Program-made: the position numbers and the translations under genes
Source: a virus
Virus record (IMG/VR): IMGVR_UViG_3300042568_000974
Span: 1 to 34,900 of that record
Strand: one strand, 5' to 3'
Length of the DNA: 34,900 bases
Notes under the pieces: generated by a model
What the model saw: the letters and a program-made list of their open reading frames with translations, nothing else
Databases searched by the model: none
Told to the model about the DNA's origin: nothing
Part shown: one piece after another, positions 1 to 6,650 of the stretch
Layout of the letters: each line of letters opens with the position of its first letter
Numbering within the stretch: the stretch's first letter is position 1

Positions 1-75
1 CCAACAGTTTTCGCCCCGTGATGCGTCCTTCCGCACCTTGAAGCGAACCGGGTTGATGTTGCGAGTCAGTGCCAT
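1..75 (-). other. Duplicated 5' end of the integrase gene (partial)
   Basis: The start codon is at 75-73 and the reading frame runs off the left edge of the window. It is identical to the beginning of the full integrase gene at 33826-34836. It is most likely the same gene seen again because the contig wraps round, not a second integrase. A GGGGAGG ribosome-binding site lies about 13 bases upstream. Confidence 0.9.
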
Positions 76-139
76 AAGTGCCAGTAACCTCCCCTATCTT
101 TGCAACTTTGGCAAACGAAAAGCCGCGACAAGCAAAGAC
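1..139. repeat. Terminal direct repeat, left copy
   Basis: Bases 1-139 match 34762-34900 at every position except 127 (G here, A at 34888). The repeat covers the first 25 codons of the integrase gene, its ribosome-binding site and the left arm of the hairpin that follows. The simplest reading is the overlap of a circular or circularly permuted genome; the mismatch would then be real variation between molecules or a sequencing error. Confidence 0.93.
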
Positions 140-177
140 ACTGGAGCGGCGTAAGTGTCTGATCTTGTGCGGCTTTT
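118..177. terminator. Long hairpin between attP and the integrase, probable bidirectional terminator
   Basis: Arms 118-142 and 154-177 pair over two blocks: AAAAGCCGC plus ACAAG with CTTGT plus GCGGCTTTT, then AGACACT with AGTGTCT around an 11-base loop. Both outer ends finish in a T run on their own strand, so it could stop transcription either way. Read leftward it sits between the CCA end of the tRNA fragment and the integrase. After integration it could act as the terminator of the rebuilt tRNA gene. Base 127, the one that differs between the terminal repeats, is an unpaired bulge here. Confidence 0.75.
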
Positions 178-188
178 ACAGAGAAAAA

Positions 189-246
189 TGGCGGAAGGGG
201 TGGGATTCGAACCCACGGTTGGTTTAACCCAACGCTCGATTTCGAG
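189..246 (-). other. attP core: 3' part of a tRNA-Ser(CGA) gene
   Basis: On the minus strand this reads as an anticodon loop CTCGAAA (anticodon CGA), anticodon 3' stem TCGAG, a long variable arm with stem GTTGG/CCAAC, a T arm GTGGG-TTCGAAT-CCCAC, acceptor strand CCCTTCC, discriminator G and CCA. The long variable arm and G discriminator fit serine. The sequence before the loop does not pair with the anticodon stem and no matching 5' acceptor strand follows, so this is not a whole tRNA. A tRNA 3' half next to an integrase gene is the usual form of a phage attP. The inferred bacterial target is a tRNA-Ser(CGA) gene with crossover in or near the anticodon loop. The rest of 1-394 shows no convincing gene. 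Confidence 0.85.
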
Positions 247-372
247 GTGAATGCCCGCCACTAATAATCAGGCACTTGCAAAGGCTGTGCCAACGATTGC
301 CAGCATAGCGTTAATTCGGGGTCAAATCCTGTCCAACTTTTGTCCCCTAACTCCCGCCGCCCTACGCAGACT

Positions 373-378
373 TTGACA
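373..378 (+). promoter_or_regulatory. TTGACA start-associated motif before the metallophosphoesterase gene
   Basis: The motif lies 16 bases before the GTG start at 395. It is the only TTGACA I see on the plus strand and supports the choice of GTG as start. Confidence 0.6.
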
Positions 379-394
379 TACCGCGCCGCCTTGC

Positions 395-1135
395 GTGGCG
401 ACGATCACCCGTAAATGGAAAAAGTGGGCGGCCGCGACTTGCTCCCACGGCTCCGACATTGACCCGAAGGCCCGCGAAGCGTTCCTGACTTTCCTCGACC
501 GCTACAACCCACACCAACGCATCCACCTCGGCGATGCCATTGACCTCGCCTGCCTGCGCGCTGGCGCTCGGCGTGACCCCGATGACCCCGACCGCGCCGA
601 GTCCCTCATGGACGATCTGCTCGCCGGGCTTTCGTTCCTGCACGAGATGCGGCCCACCATGTATTTCCACGGCAACCACGAGGCCCGCGCCGTTGCCCTG
701 ACCCATAGCGCCAATCAGGTCGTGGCCTATGCGGCGGGCGCGGTCATGGCGAAGATTCACGACAACCTCGCCAAATACAAAACCGAGATCATCCCCTATC
801 GCGGCATGGCCCGCGACTCGGTGCGGTATCTGGGCGGCACGGCCTTTCTGCATGGAGCCCTCTTCAACGTCAGCGCGGCCCGCGACACGGCAGAAACCAT
901 CGGCGCGCATTGTGTCTTCGGCCACACACACCGCGTGGCAATGGAGCCGGCGCGAGTCCATGCGGATGCCATTGGCTACAACATCGGTTGCCTGGCTCGC
1001 CTCGATATGGAGTATGCCGCAGGCCGGCGGCAAACCTTGGCATGGCGGCATGGCTTCGCCTACGGCGAATACTGCGACAACGCCTGCACGGTCAACCTCG
1101 TCACTCTTTCCCCCCATTACCGCCTACCCCTATGA
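395..1135 (+). CDS. Calcineurin-like metallophosphoesterase
   Basis: A 246-residue protein with most of the motifs of the two-metal phosphoesterase fold: GDAID at 46-50, GNHE at 93-96, HG at 153-154 and GHTH at 176-179. These residues bind the metal pair in the family and support hydrolysis of phosphomono- or phosphodiesters; the substrate cannot be told. The first motif, normally D-x-H, reads C-S-H at 16-18, so one metal ligand appears replaced. The GTG start is chosen because an in-frame stop lies at 374 and a TTGACA motif sits 16 bases upstream. It is the first of four + strand genes joined by 4-base ATGA or GTGA overlaps, opposite in direction to the lysis genes. Phage homologues of this fold are often annotated as DNA or RNA repair phosphoesterases; here the role is open. 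Confidence 0.85.
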   Translation: MATITRKWKKWAAATCSHGSDIDPKAREAFLTFLDRYNPHQRIHLGDAIDLACLRAGARRDPDDPDRAESLMDDLLAGLSFLHEMRPTMYFHGNHEARAVALTHSANQVVAYAAGAVMAKIHDNLAKYKTEIIPYRGMARDSVRYLGGTAFLHGALFNVSAARDTAETIGAHCVFGHTHRVAMEPARVHADAIGYNIGCLARLDMEYAAGRRQTLAWRHGFAYGEYCDNACTVNLVTLSPHYRLPL

Positions 1136-1416
1136 AGTCGAAGTCTTCGGCCACAAAGGGGGGCGGCAATTTGCCTCCCTCCTTCGATCCCGACCTCGGC
1201 GCGTGGTGCTCGGCCCTCGCCTCGCCCGCCGTCCAAGACGCAGTGCCGCCCGGATGGTTCACCACCAAGCAGCTCGCCACAAAGCTCAACAAGCCCCTCC
1301 CGACAATGGGCCGATTGCTCGCCGAGGCCGTAGCTGCTGACCGCTGTGAGGTTCAACGCTTTCGCATCACGACGGGATCGGTCACTCGCCCGGTGCCGCA
1401 CTACTGCCTCAAATGA
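1132..1416 (+). CDS. Small winged-helix-like DNA-binding protein
   Basis: A 94-residue protein whose ATG overlaps the stop of the phosphoesterase gene (ATGA), which suggests translational coupling. A longer frame extends upstream to 910 but lies inside the phosphoesterase gene and is not used. Residues about 40-80 (from GWFTTKQLATKL onward) read as a helix-turn-helix followed by a basic strand pair, as in small winged-helix proteins. The first 30 residues are polar and glycine-rich. I do not recognise the family. It could bind DNA as a regulator of the cassette, but no operator is obvious. Confidence 0.6.
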   Translation: MKSKSSATKGGGNLPPSFDPDLGAWCSALASPAVQDAVPPGWFTTKQLATKLNKPLPTMGRLLAEAVAADRCEVQRFRITTGSVTRPVPHYCLK

Positions 1417-1754
1417 AAAAGCCGCGCAAACGCCCATCTGTGCGCGGCAAGCGCGTTCCTACGATGCGCTTCAAGTTGGATGGCTCATGGTGGAAGGTCA
1501 AAATCATGCGCCCGCCGAGCCGTGAATTGTGCGAGGGCATGACGCACTTCGATGACCGCATCATTTATTTGCACCCGGAGGCGCTAAAAAAGAACGGCCT
1601 TGGCATCATCGTGCATGAGACGGCCCATGCCGCATTTCCCGTGGTGGACGAGGCACACGTTCTCGACCAAGAGCGCATTGCCAGCGTGATCGCTCGGTGG
1701 GCAAGCCGCTACACGGACAAGACAATCACCATCGGGCAGCATAAGGCTTCGTGA
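1413..1754 (+). CDS. Putative zincin-like metallopeptidase (HExxH)
   Basis: A 113-residue basic protein overlapping the previous gene by ATGA. The zinc-binding helix HETAH is at 68-72, inside the hydrophobic stretch GIIVHETAHAAF, and acidic residues at 79-80 and 87 could supply the third ligand. This resembles compact SprT-like or ImmA-like zincins, some of which act with a helix-turn-helix partner such as the gene just upstream. That pairing is an inference from position. An inactive structural use of the fold is possible. The N-terminal 20 residues are rich in Lys and Arg and may contact nucleic acid. Confidence 0.6.
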   Translation: MKKPRKRPSVRGKRVPTMRFKLDGSWWKVKIMRPPSRELCEGMTHFDDRIIYLHPEALKKNGLGIIVHETAHAAFPVVDEAHVLDQERIASVIARWASRYTDKTITIGQHKAS

Positions 1755-1897
1755 CTTTCTGGCCCTTGCTTATTTGCACCGGGCTCTACGTCCTCACGGC
1801 AGCAGGATTTCTCCGCGACGGCAACGGGCCGATGGCCGTGGCGTTCGGCGGGTATGCCCTGGCGAATGTCGGCTTCCTTTGGCTGACTTGGCGATGA
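1751..1897 (+). CDS. Small membrane protein, 48 residues
   Basis: The frame starts with GTG that overlaps the stop of the HExxH gene (GTGA). It encodes 48 residues with a hydrophobic segment at about 3-20 and a second at about 28-47, separated by the polar turn RDGNG. This predicts a two-pass membrane peptide with both ends on the same side. It closes the four-gene + strand cassette. No family is recognised. The hydrophobic pattern and the tight coupling make it more likely real than chance. Confidence 0.5.
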   Translation: MTFWPLLICTGLYVLTAAGFLRDGNGPMAVAFGGYALANVGFLWLTWR

Positions 1898-1910
1898 ATC
1901 GCTAAATCTT

Positions 1911-1933
1911 CGACACGTCCCGGCAACGTGTCG
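1911..1933. terminator. Hairpin between convergent genes
   Basis: CGACACGT at 1911-1918 pairs perfectly with ACGTGTCG at 1926-1933 around a 7-base loop. It lies between the stop of the + strand cassette (1897) and the stop of the minus gene at 1948. There is no clear T run, so it may act as a weak bidirectional terminator or a protein-binding site. Confidence 0.4.
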
Positions 1934-1947
1934 ACGGCATCGACATA

Positions 1948-2088
1948 TTAGGCAAGCAGCATAGCCAAACGTCTCACAAAACGCCGCAGGCTGAACCGCC
2001 GCGCACGGCGATTCGGACTGATGCGCTCGACGTAGCCAATGCCGCCATACGGGCCATAGACAAGGCTGCTGTCGGTTGATCGGTGCAT
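1948..2088 (-). CDS. Small basic protein, 46 residues
   Basis: A short frame with one of the best Shine-Dalgarno sequences in the window, AAAGGAGG, about 9 bases before the ATG at 2088. The first half is glycine/tyrosine-rich (VYGPYGGIGYVERI). The second half is strongly basic (NRRARRF, LRRFVRRL) and ends in a short hydrophobic tail. It lies just downstream of the endolysin gene in the same direction and is the last minus-strand gene before attP. No family is recognised; a nucleic-acid-binding or membrane-active peptide would fit the composition. Confidence 0.55.
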   Translation of the reverse strand: MHRSTDSSLVYGPYGGIGYVERISPNRRARRFSLRRFVRRLAMLLA

Positions 2089-2153
2089 TGTTGGAGTCCT
2101 CCTTTCATTTTTTGTGCAGTAGTTAAAAGCACGCTTGAACTATTGAGCAGAAG

Positions 2154-2795
2154 CTATGCCAACCGCGCTGCCAGATACTTTTTGAAGCGCGCAAACTCGA
2201 CGGGGTTAAGGTCATCCTTCCTGCCGGGGCTAACGGTGCGGTGGTCGGTAACGTCATCCAGCGTGAGCCGATACAACTTCATTAGCGGTTCAAGATATTC
2301 GGCCATGCTCGCCATCTCGTCCTCGCCAAGTGGCCGCTTGTAGGTGTCGCCCTCGAAAGCCGCGCCGATGCTCCACGAATTCAAGTCACGTTTCCCGCGC
2401 CAGGACGAAACGCCCGCGTGCCAGGCTCTCTCGTCTGGATCGGCCAAGGTGGAGCGCCTGCCGTCGCGGGCCACGATGCAGTGATAGCTGACCTTGCTCG
2501 CCGGGTTCATGCACCATGCGACTGAGCCAGCGTAAGAGCCCGACGTGTGGTGCAACACGATGGCCTTTGGCTTGATGCGCTTGCCCTTCGTGACGTTCGG
2601 AGAATTAAGCAGTTTTTCCGGGTAGCTCTTAGGGCTTTTCGCCTTTGTGGCGGGGGCGCTTTTTGGTGGCGCGCTCGGCTTCTTTGGCTCGCTTGGCAAG
2701 GATGGCTTGGATGGCGTGGATAAGTTCCGCGAGATCGACGGTGGGCCATTTCGCAAGGCCGCGAATAAGTGACTGAACCATTTGAGCGGGTTCAC
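2154..2795 (-). CDS. Endolysin: N-acetylmuramoyl-L-alanine amidase (amidase_2/PGRP fold)
   Basis: About 213 residues from a GTG at 2795; the open frame reaches back to 2891. The C-terminal 140 residues are a zinc amidase that cuts the bond between muramic acid and L-alanine in peptidoglycan. Visible signs are VLHHTSG (His 82-83), YHCIV (His 105), AWHAG (His 126) and DHRTVSPGRKDDLNP (His 185, Asp 194-195). Family zinc ligands are two His plus Cys or Asp. The N-terminal 65 residues are Ser/Pro/Lys-rich and have no start with a good ribosome-binding site. The GTG overlaps the stop of the lipoprotein gene, which is why it is chosen. A different frame inside this region (2629-2781) looks at least as gene-like, so the true N terminus is uncertain. 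No export signal is seen, so release would depend on the holin. Confidence 0.85.
   Translation of the reverse strand: MNPLKWFSHLFAALRNGPPSISRNLSTPSKPSLPSEPKKPSAPPKSAPATKAKSPKSYPEKLLNSPNVTKGKRIKPKAIVLHHTSGSYAGSVAWCMNPASKVSYHCIVARDGRRSTLADPDERAWHAGVSSWRGKRDLNSWSIGAAFEGDTYKRPLGEDEMASMAEYLEPLMKLYRLTLDDVTDHRTVSPGRKDDLNPVEFARFKKYLAARLA
2629..2781 (-). CDS. Small helical protein overlapping the endolysin N terminus
   Basis: A 50-residue frame in a different phase from the endolysin. It begins MVQSLIRGLAKW, continues with an amphipathic helix (DLAELIHAIQAILAKRAK) and ends in a basic tail. Its codons favour G or C in third position like the neighbouring genes, whereas the endolysin frame here encodes a low-complexity Ser/Pro stretch. 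The start lies 10 bases beyond the lipoprotein stop. No transmembrane segment is present, so it is not a standard inner-membrane spanin. The two frames may both be used. Confidence 0.5.
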   Translation of the reverse strand: MVQSLIRGLAKWPTVDLAELIHAIQAILAKRAKEAERATKKRPRHKGEKP

Positions 2796-2926
2796 TTTTT
2801 GTAGCCGTCTAACGGCTTTTCCAAATTCACGAAAAACTGTTTCGTTTCGAAATTGTAGCCGCCGCCGAGCTTCATCCCCGCGCAGCCGCAAAGCAGAAGC
2901 GCCACAGCAACCAATGCGAGGCGCAT
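2792..2926 (-). CDS. Small lipoprotein, candidate outer-membrane spanin
   Basis: A 44-residue frame whose ATG overlaps the stop of the holin gene by one base (TAATG). It starts with a charged residue and hydrophobic core, then a lipobox-like LCGC with the lipid-modified Cys at 15, leaving a mature part of about 30 residues. A tiny lipoprotein inside a lysis cassette resembles Rz1-type o-spanins, which help disrupt the outer membrane. The usual Pro-rich mature part is missing and no partner i-spanin is clear, so this role is tentative. It would imply a host with an outer membrane. Confidence 0.6.
   Translation of the reverse strand: MRLALVAVALLLCGCAGMKLGGGYNFETKQFFVNLEKPLDGYKK
2803..2817. repeat. 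15-bp palindrome, degenerate copy
   Basis: AGCCGTCTAACGGCT differs by one base from the palindrome found perfectly at 32879-32893 and 33050-33064. It lies in the 3' part of the lipoprotein gene. It may be a third operator for a ribbon-helix-helix protein or chance. Confidence 0.35.
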
Positions 2927-3084
2927 TACTTCTTGGCGTCGGCTGCGAAGATTAGGCCGATTCCGGTGATTATTCCGGTCACAAGCGCGGGGTCAAACGG
3001 CTGTCCCGCCAACACTGCCTTGGTGATCGTTAGGAGCGAAATGAGCGCACCAAGCACTCCCGTTGCGGATGTCTTCCAGTTCAT
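2926..3084 (-). CDS. Holin-like small membrane protein
   Basis: A 52-residue frame beginning MNWKTSATGVLGALI. It has two hydrophobic segments, about 7-26 and 34-48, joined by the short loop GQPFDP, and ends in Lys-Lys. This is the layout of small two-pass phage holins, which open the inner membrane for the endolysin. The start at 3084 is supported by a GAGGGG site and by a TTGACA motif 13 bases upstream. It leads a leftward lysis cassette: holin, lipoprotein, small helical protein, amidase. Confidence 0.75.
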   Translation of the reverse strand: MNWKTSATGVLGALISLLTITKAVLAGQPFDPALVTGIITGIGLIFAADAKK

Positions 3085-3097
3085 GCCCCTCGTCGGG

Positions 3098-3103
3098 TGT
3101 CAA
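3098..3103 (-). promoter_or_regulatory. TTGACA start-associated motif before the holin gene
   Basis: 13 bases before the ATG at 3084. This one also has a nearby G-rich Shine-Dalgarno-like site between motif and start. Confidence 0.55.
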
Positions 3104-3125
3104 AGCCTGACCGCGCAATGCGAAA

Positions 3126-3141
3126 GCCCGCCGAAGCGGGC
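3126..3141 (-). terminator. Hairpin terminator between tail and lysis genes
   Basis: GCCCGC and GCGGGC pair around a CGAA/TTCG tetraloop. Read leftward, a short T-containing stretch (CTTTCG) follows. It lies just after the stop of the gene at 3172 and ahead of the holin, so it may reduce late transcription into lysis. Confidence 0.6.
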
Positions 3142-3171
3142 CTTCATCTCCTCCCGGTCGTGCCGGGTGAG

Positions 3172-3687
3172 CTAAGATTGCAACGCGGCCACGGCCTCGG
3201 CGCTGGCCTGCTCGTAGCTGCACGGCGGCAGATCAAAGGTGCGCGGGGTCGGATCGACCGAGGCGAGCATCATGCCTTCAAGCCATCCTTTGAGCGCGGC
3301 CATATTGCTGCCGAGCGGTTTGGCTGCGGTGAGTAGTGCCATTTCCAAGCGTTGAAGGGAAAGGATTTGCAGGGATGTGAGGTGCTTCGTCACCCATGCT
3401 TCGGGCGTGAAAGTCTCCACAAACGGCACAGGCGGCGGCGGAATCACATAGCTCGTATCCACAGGCAGCGCGGCTTCGATGGCGGCTTTGACCGTGGCTT
3501 CGTCCAGCGCATCGAGTTCGGGGCCGTCCTGTTCGTAAATGGTGAGCCTCGTCGGCCAGCCATGCTCGCGCACTTCGACCTTGCCGCTTTCGTCGCGGGT
3601 TAGCTGATAAGACAGGCCGTGCCATGTCTTGCCGTCGATCTGGCGAGGCTGGTCAAGCAGGACGTTGTAGATGGTTTCGGTGTTCAT
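3172..3687 (-). CDS. Unknown protein downstream of the tail fibre, possible fibre chaperone
   Basis: A 171-residue soluble protein whose start lies one base beyond the fibre stop. The N-terminal half is beta-like and mentions no known motif; a proline run (IPPPPVPF) links to an alpha-helical C-terminal half. Tail fibre assembly chaperones are often this size and sit in this position, but I see no diagnostic family motif. A short virion protein is the alternative. No TTGACA or good Shine-Dalgarno site precedes the start, so it may depend on translation of the fibre gene. Confidence 0.6.
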   Translation of the reverse strand: MNTETIYNVLLDQPRQIDGKTWHGLSYQLTRDESGKVEVREHGWPTRLTIYEQDGPELDALDEATVKAAIEAALPVDTSYVIPPPPVPFVETFTPEAWVTKHLTSLQILSLQRLEMALLTAAKPLGSNMAALKGWLEGMMLASVDPTPRTFDLPPCSYEQASAEAVAALQS

Positions 3688-3688
3688 A

Positions 3689-6283
3689 TTACACTACACG
3701 ATAGAAGGCCGTGGCCCGCCATTGAACCGTTTCGGAGGCCGCACCCGTCACTTCCAGTTGCAAGGCTTCGTTGGTGTCATCGGCGGTTAGCGCAAAAGTC
3801 CACGTTGGCGAGCCTGCGCTCTGGTCAGTGCCGAGCGTCTGCACCGTGCCGATGAGCGAAGTGTTGTTGCTGCCATCGCGGCGGATGCCAAGGAAGCGGC
3901 GAGCGACGAGCCATTTGTCGGCTACGTCCGAGCGGCGGGCGACGAGCAGGATGTCCACGGCTAAAGCGGTGTTGGCCGCAATCGTCATGCGGTTCGTCGC
4001 AGTCGCGTCTAAGTTGAGGATGGTCGCGGTGGCGTTTGTCGTTTGGCCGCCCCAATACACCGAGTTGAACGCTCGCGTGGAAAACATAGCCCGCAAGTTC
4101 GCCGTTGTCTGCCGACCGATGGCGACTGCGTTGTTGGCGGTGGCCTGCGCCGAGAATCCGCCGATGGCGATTGAGTCTTCGCCCGACGCCGCGCACTCTT
4201 GGCCGAGGGCGGTGGCGTAAAAATTTGTCGCGTTGGGCCTGTAGCCAATGGCATTTGCCCCTTCCGCGCTTGCTCTTGCGCTTTCGCCGATTGCAATGGT
4301 GTTAACGGCAGAGGCAAGTCGTTCTGCCCCAAGCCCTCTTGCTGGTTGTATGCTAATAGCGTTCGTCCCCAGCGCCGTAGTGGTCGGCTGCAATCCGATG
4401 GCAAAAGCGCCACTACGAGTCATTGGGTTGGCATACACCAATTTGCCAGCGGCATCGTCCCACACCACGGCAGGATTAAATCCGTTTATGGTGCCGCCGT
4501 CATCGGCCACAAGGTTGCTGCCTGAAACGGAAAGCACATCTGCGGTGGTTGCATCTACTGCGGAAATGCCGCCGCTGGCCGTAGCCGTCATCGTCGTGCC
4601 GCTAATCGTTAGCCCTGATCCTGCTTCCAGATACCGCCACTTGCCCTCGCTATCGTCCCAGAAAACGATGCGGTCGGCGTTCGGGTCATCGGCAACCAGA
4701 TCAGACCCCGACACGCTCAACACATCGGCGGTGGATGCGCCGACTGCGGAGATGCCGCCCGATCCCGTTGCCGACAACTCCCCCGCCGACAGACTCAAGC
4801 CCGATCCGATTTGGATCTCCTCGACGGCTCCTGTGCTGGCGGTCGTGCGTCCTAAAATTCTTGCTGTCGATTGGGTGAGGCCCGATGTGGTGATGGAGCC
4901 AGAGGCGGCTGCGCCCATCGTCACTCTCTGGGCGGCGGCATCGGCGTCATCAAGGAGGTCGCGGCCAGCCGAGGTAACGCTTGCCTCTTGAGTCCTTCCG
5001 CTTATGCGAACTGGAAATGTATTGTCTGAACTAAACACCAAAGAACTTGTTGCGGGGTGGCGGTCAACAAGTGTTTCTGTCCACGATGTCGAAGATGTGG
5101 AAGCGGCAATAAATGTTACTTGCTGTCCTGTAAGAATATCGTTTGTAAAAAATCCAGACGTTGAGCCGCGCACAGGAGTAAGGCTTTGCCCCGTAACCGA
5201 AGTGAAGCGAATGGTCACCACATCGCCCGCCAAAACGTCTGTGGTCGGAAGCAAGATTCGCAGTCCTGAAGTTGTCGTGTTGACCGTATATATTTTTGCG
5301 CGGGCGGCGGTCAGTGTGACGTTGGCGGTAACTGTGCCGAGGTCTTCGGTGAGGAATATCGACTGCGCCCCAATATCACTCGGAGCCAGCGCATCGGTGC
5401 CGCCTGTGGCGTGAGAGGCTTTGTGTGCGAGGGTGCTGCTTGGCGTCCTCGCATCGCTCAACCGCGCATCGTCGCCAGCGCAAAAGCTCCCTGCCGCCGT
5501 GCCGAAGGCTCCCGCCTCGACTACGCCGTTGGTGCCTGTTTTGAGCGGGAGATTGGCGGTGGTGCCGATGGCTCCCGCGTTCGTGAGGTTGCCGTGGGTG
5601 TGGGAAGCGGCTGCAAATGCGGTGCTGTCGGAGGTGGCGGCGGTGCCGAGGCCGCTGACGCTGGTGCTTGGCACGCTGTCGCCAACGAAAAGGAATGTGC
5701 TGCGGGCGCGGCCCACAATGGTGGACAGCTTGGCTTTTTCTATTGATCCATCCCAAGCGGACAGCCAAGGCCACGCAGCGTTGTCATCGTCGCTTGAATC
5801 AATAATGTTTGCCGTGATGGGGGAGCCGTCCGTGATGTGCCAGCGAAGATTCTCAAAGAAAACGTGGTGGCCCGTAGTGTTGCGATAGACGCGCTTGTTG
5901 TTAAGCGTGCTGTCAGGCAGAGGGTAGTAAGTCCCGTTGCCGTCTGCAAATTCGTAGGTGACAAAAGCCGCCAAATCGTCGTTGCCGCTTGTGTCGAGGT
6001 CGGAGCCGTCGAGAATAACGGTGCCAGTCTCGCCATTGACGCTCGTGACCGCCCCCGACTCGTTGCCCCATGCGGGGATGCCGTTGGCGACCTTTAGAAC
6101 TTGGCCGCTTGTTCCGATGGCGAGGCGCTGGCCTGTGGACGCGCCGCGATAGAGCAGATCGCCTTGTGTGGTCAGCGTTTCCAGCCCGGTGCCTGCTGGG
6201 CCCGCTGGCCCTTGTGGGCCCGCCTCGATGACCTTGATCACTTCAGTCGCCGCGCCCGTGCGTATGGTGATTGTCTCGCCCAT
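3689..6283 (-). CDS. Tail fibre with collagen-like and YadA-head-like repeats
   Basis: An 864-residue protein, the largest in the window. A short collagen-like run (GPQGPAGPAG) at about 22-31 follows a 20-residue N-terminal segment that probably joins the tail. Ser/Thr/Gly-rich beta repeats follow, including two tandem units starting GGISAV.A.TADVLSVSGS. Residues about 620-730 carry repeated A-I-G phrases (NTIAIGES, DSIAIGGF, NAVAIGRQ) typical of the trimeric left-handed beta-roll of YadA-type adhesin heads. The last 120 residues look like a beta-rich tip domain. Such trimeric fibres bind the host surface. It is followed by a possible chaperone and preceded by small structural genes. Confidence 0.85.
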   Translation of the reverse strand: MGETITIRTGAATEVIKVIEAGPQGPAGPAGTGLETLTTQGDLLYRGASTGQRLAIGTSGQVLKVANGIPAWGNESGAVTSVNGETGTVILDGSDLDTSGNDDLAAFVTYEFADGNGTYYPLPDSTLNNKRVYRNTTGHHVFFENLRWHITDGSPITANIIDSSDDDNAAWPWLSAWDGSIEKAKLSTIVGRARSTFLFVGDSVPSTSVSGLGTAATSDSTAFAAASHTHGNLTNAGAIGTTANLPLKTGTNGVVEAGAFGTAAGSFCAGDDARLSDARTPSSTLAHKASHATGGTDALAPSDIGAQSIFLTEDLGTVTANVTLTAARAKIYTVNTTTSGLRILLPTTDVLAGDVVTIRFTSVTGQSLTPVRGSTSGFFTNDILTGQQVTFIAASTSSTSWTETLVDRHPATSSLVFSSDNTFPVRISGRTQEASVTSAGRDLLDDADAAAQRVTMGAAASGSITTSGLTQSTARILGRTTASTGAVEEIQIGSGLSLSAGELSATGSGGISAVGASTADVLSVSGSDLVADDPNADRIVFWDDSEGKWRYLEAGSGLTISGTTMTATASGGISAVDATTADVLSVSGSNLVADDGGTINGFNPAVVWDDAAGKLVYANPMTRSGAFAIGLQPTTTALGTNAISIQPARGLGAERLASAVNTIAIGESARASAEGANAIGYRPNATNFYATALGQECAASGEDSIAIGGFSAQATANNAVAIGRQTTANLRAMFSTRAFNSVYWGGQTTNATATILNLDATATNRMTIAANTALAVDILLVARRSDVADKWLVARRFLGIRRDGSNNTSLIGTVQTLGTDQSAGSPTWTFALTADDTNEALQLEVTGAASETVQWRATAFYRVV

Positions 6284-6287
6284 GTGA

Positions 6288-6650
6288 TTAGCGGGTGATT
6301 TCCCGACTTACAACGGCGCGGCCTTCGATGAGGCGGCGGACTGCGCCGGATGGGTTTACAACTTCCAGATCATAAAGGTAGGTCGCGGCGGTGATGGCCG
6401 CTGATGAGATGGCCGAATAGGACAGGCCGATGACGCCATTGCTCAATGCGGTCATTGTGCTGGTCGCCGTGGAAAGCGAAACGGTGGGCGATGCGGCCTC
6501 TGCCGTCGTGCGGAGCATCATGCGCGCCGTCCAGCCTGTGAGGTCAACGGGGTCGCCGTCTGCCTCCCAGAGCAGGGTTGTGTCCCATGTCTGGCCTTGG
6601 GGCAGACAGAGATCCACTTGCGCGGGGCATTTGCCGTAGAGGTCGCTCAC
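6288..6650 (-). CDS. Phage structural protein, baseplate/fibre-connector-like
   Basis: About 120 residues from a GTG at 6650 that overlaps the stop of the small membrane gene upstream (GTGA), with AGGA a few bases before; the frame opens at 6668. The pattern CLPQG-TW, then PVDLTGWTARMMLR, then a C-terminal YDLEVVNPSG stretch is common in small beta-sandwich proteins found before tail fibre genes. These are thought to link fibres to the tail tip. I cannot name the family with certainty. Confidence 0.65.
   Translation of the reverse strand: MSDLYGKCPAQVDLCLPQGQTWDTTLLWEADGDPVDLTGWTARMMLRTTAEAASPTVSLSTATSTMTALSNGVIGLSYSAISSAAITAATYLYDLEVVNPSGAVRRLIEGRAVVSREITR

Noticed and set aside
189-263. 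A complete tRNA-Ser gene
   Set aside because: The 5' half of the cloverleaf is missing; the sequence before the anticodon loop does not pair.
373-378. TTGACA hexamers read as -35 promoter boxes
   Set aside because: They lie only 13-17 bases before start codons, so the matching -10 box and transcript start would fall inside the gene; a promoter for the same gene cannot work that way.
362-1117. Long minus-strand frame opposite the phosphoesterase gene
   Set aside because: It mirrors the real gene, contains no recognisable domain and has no start signal.
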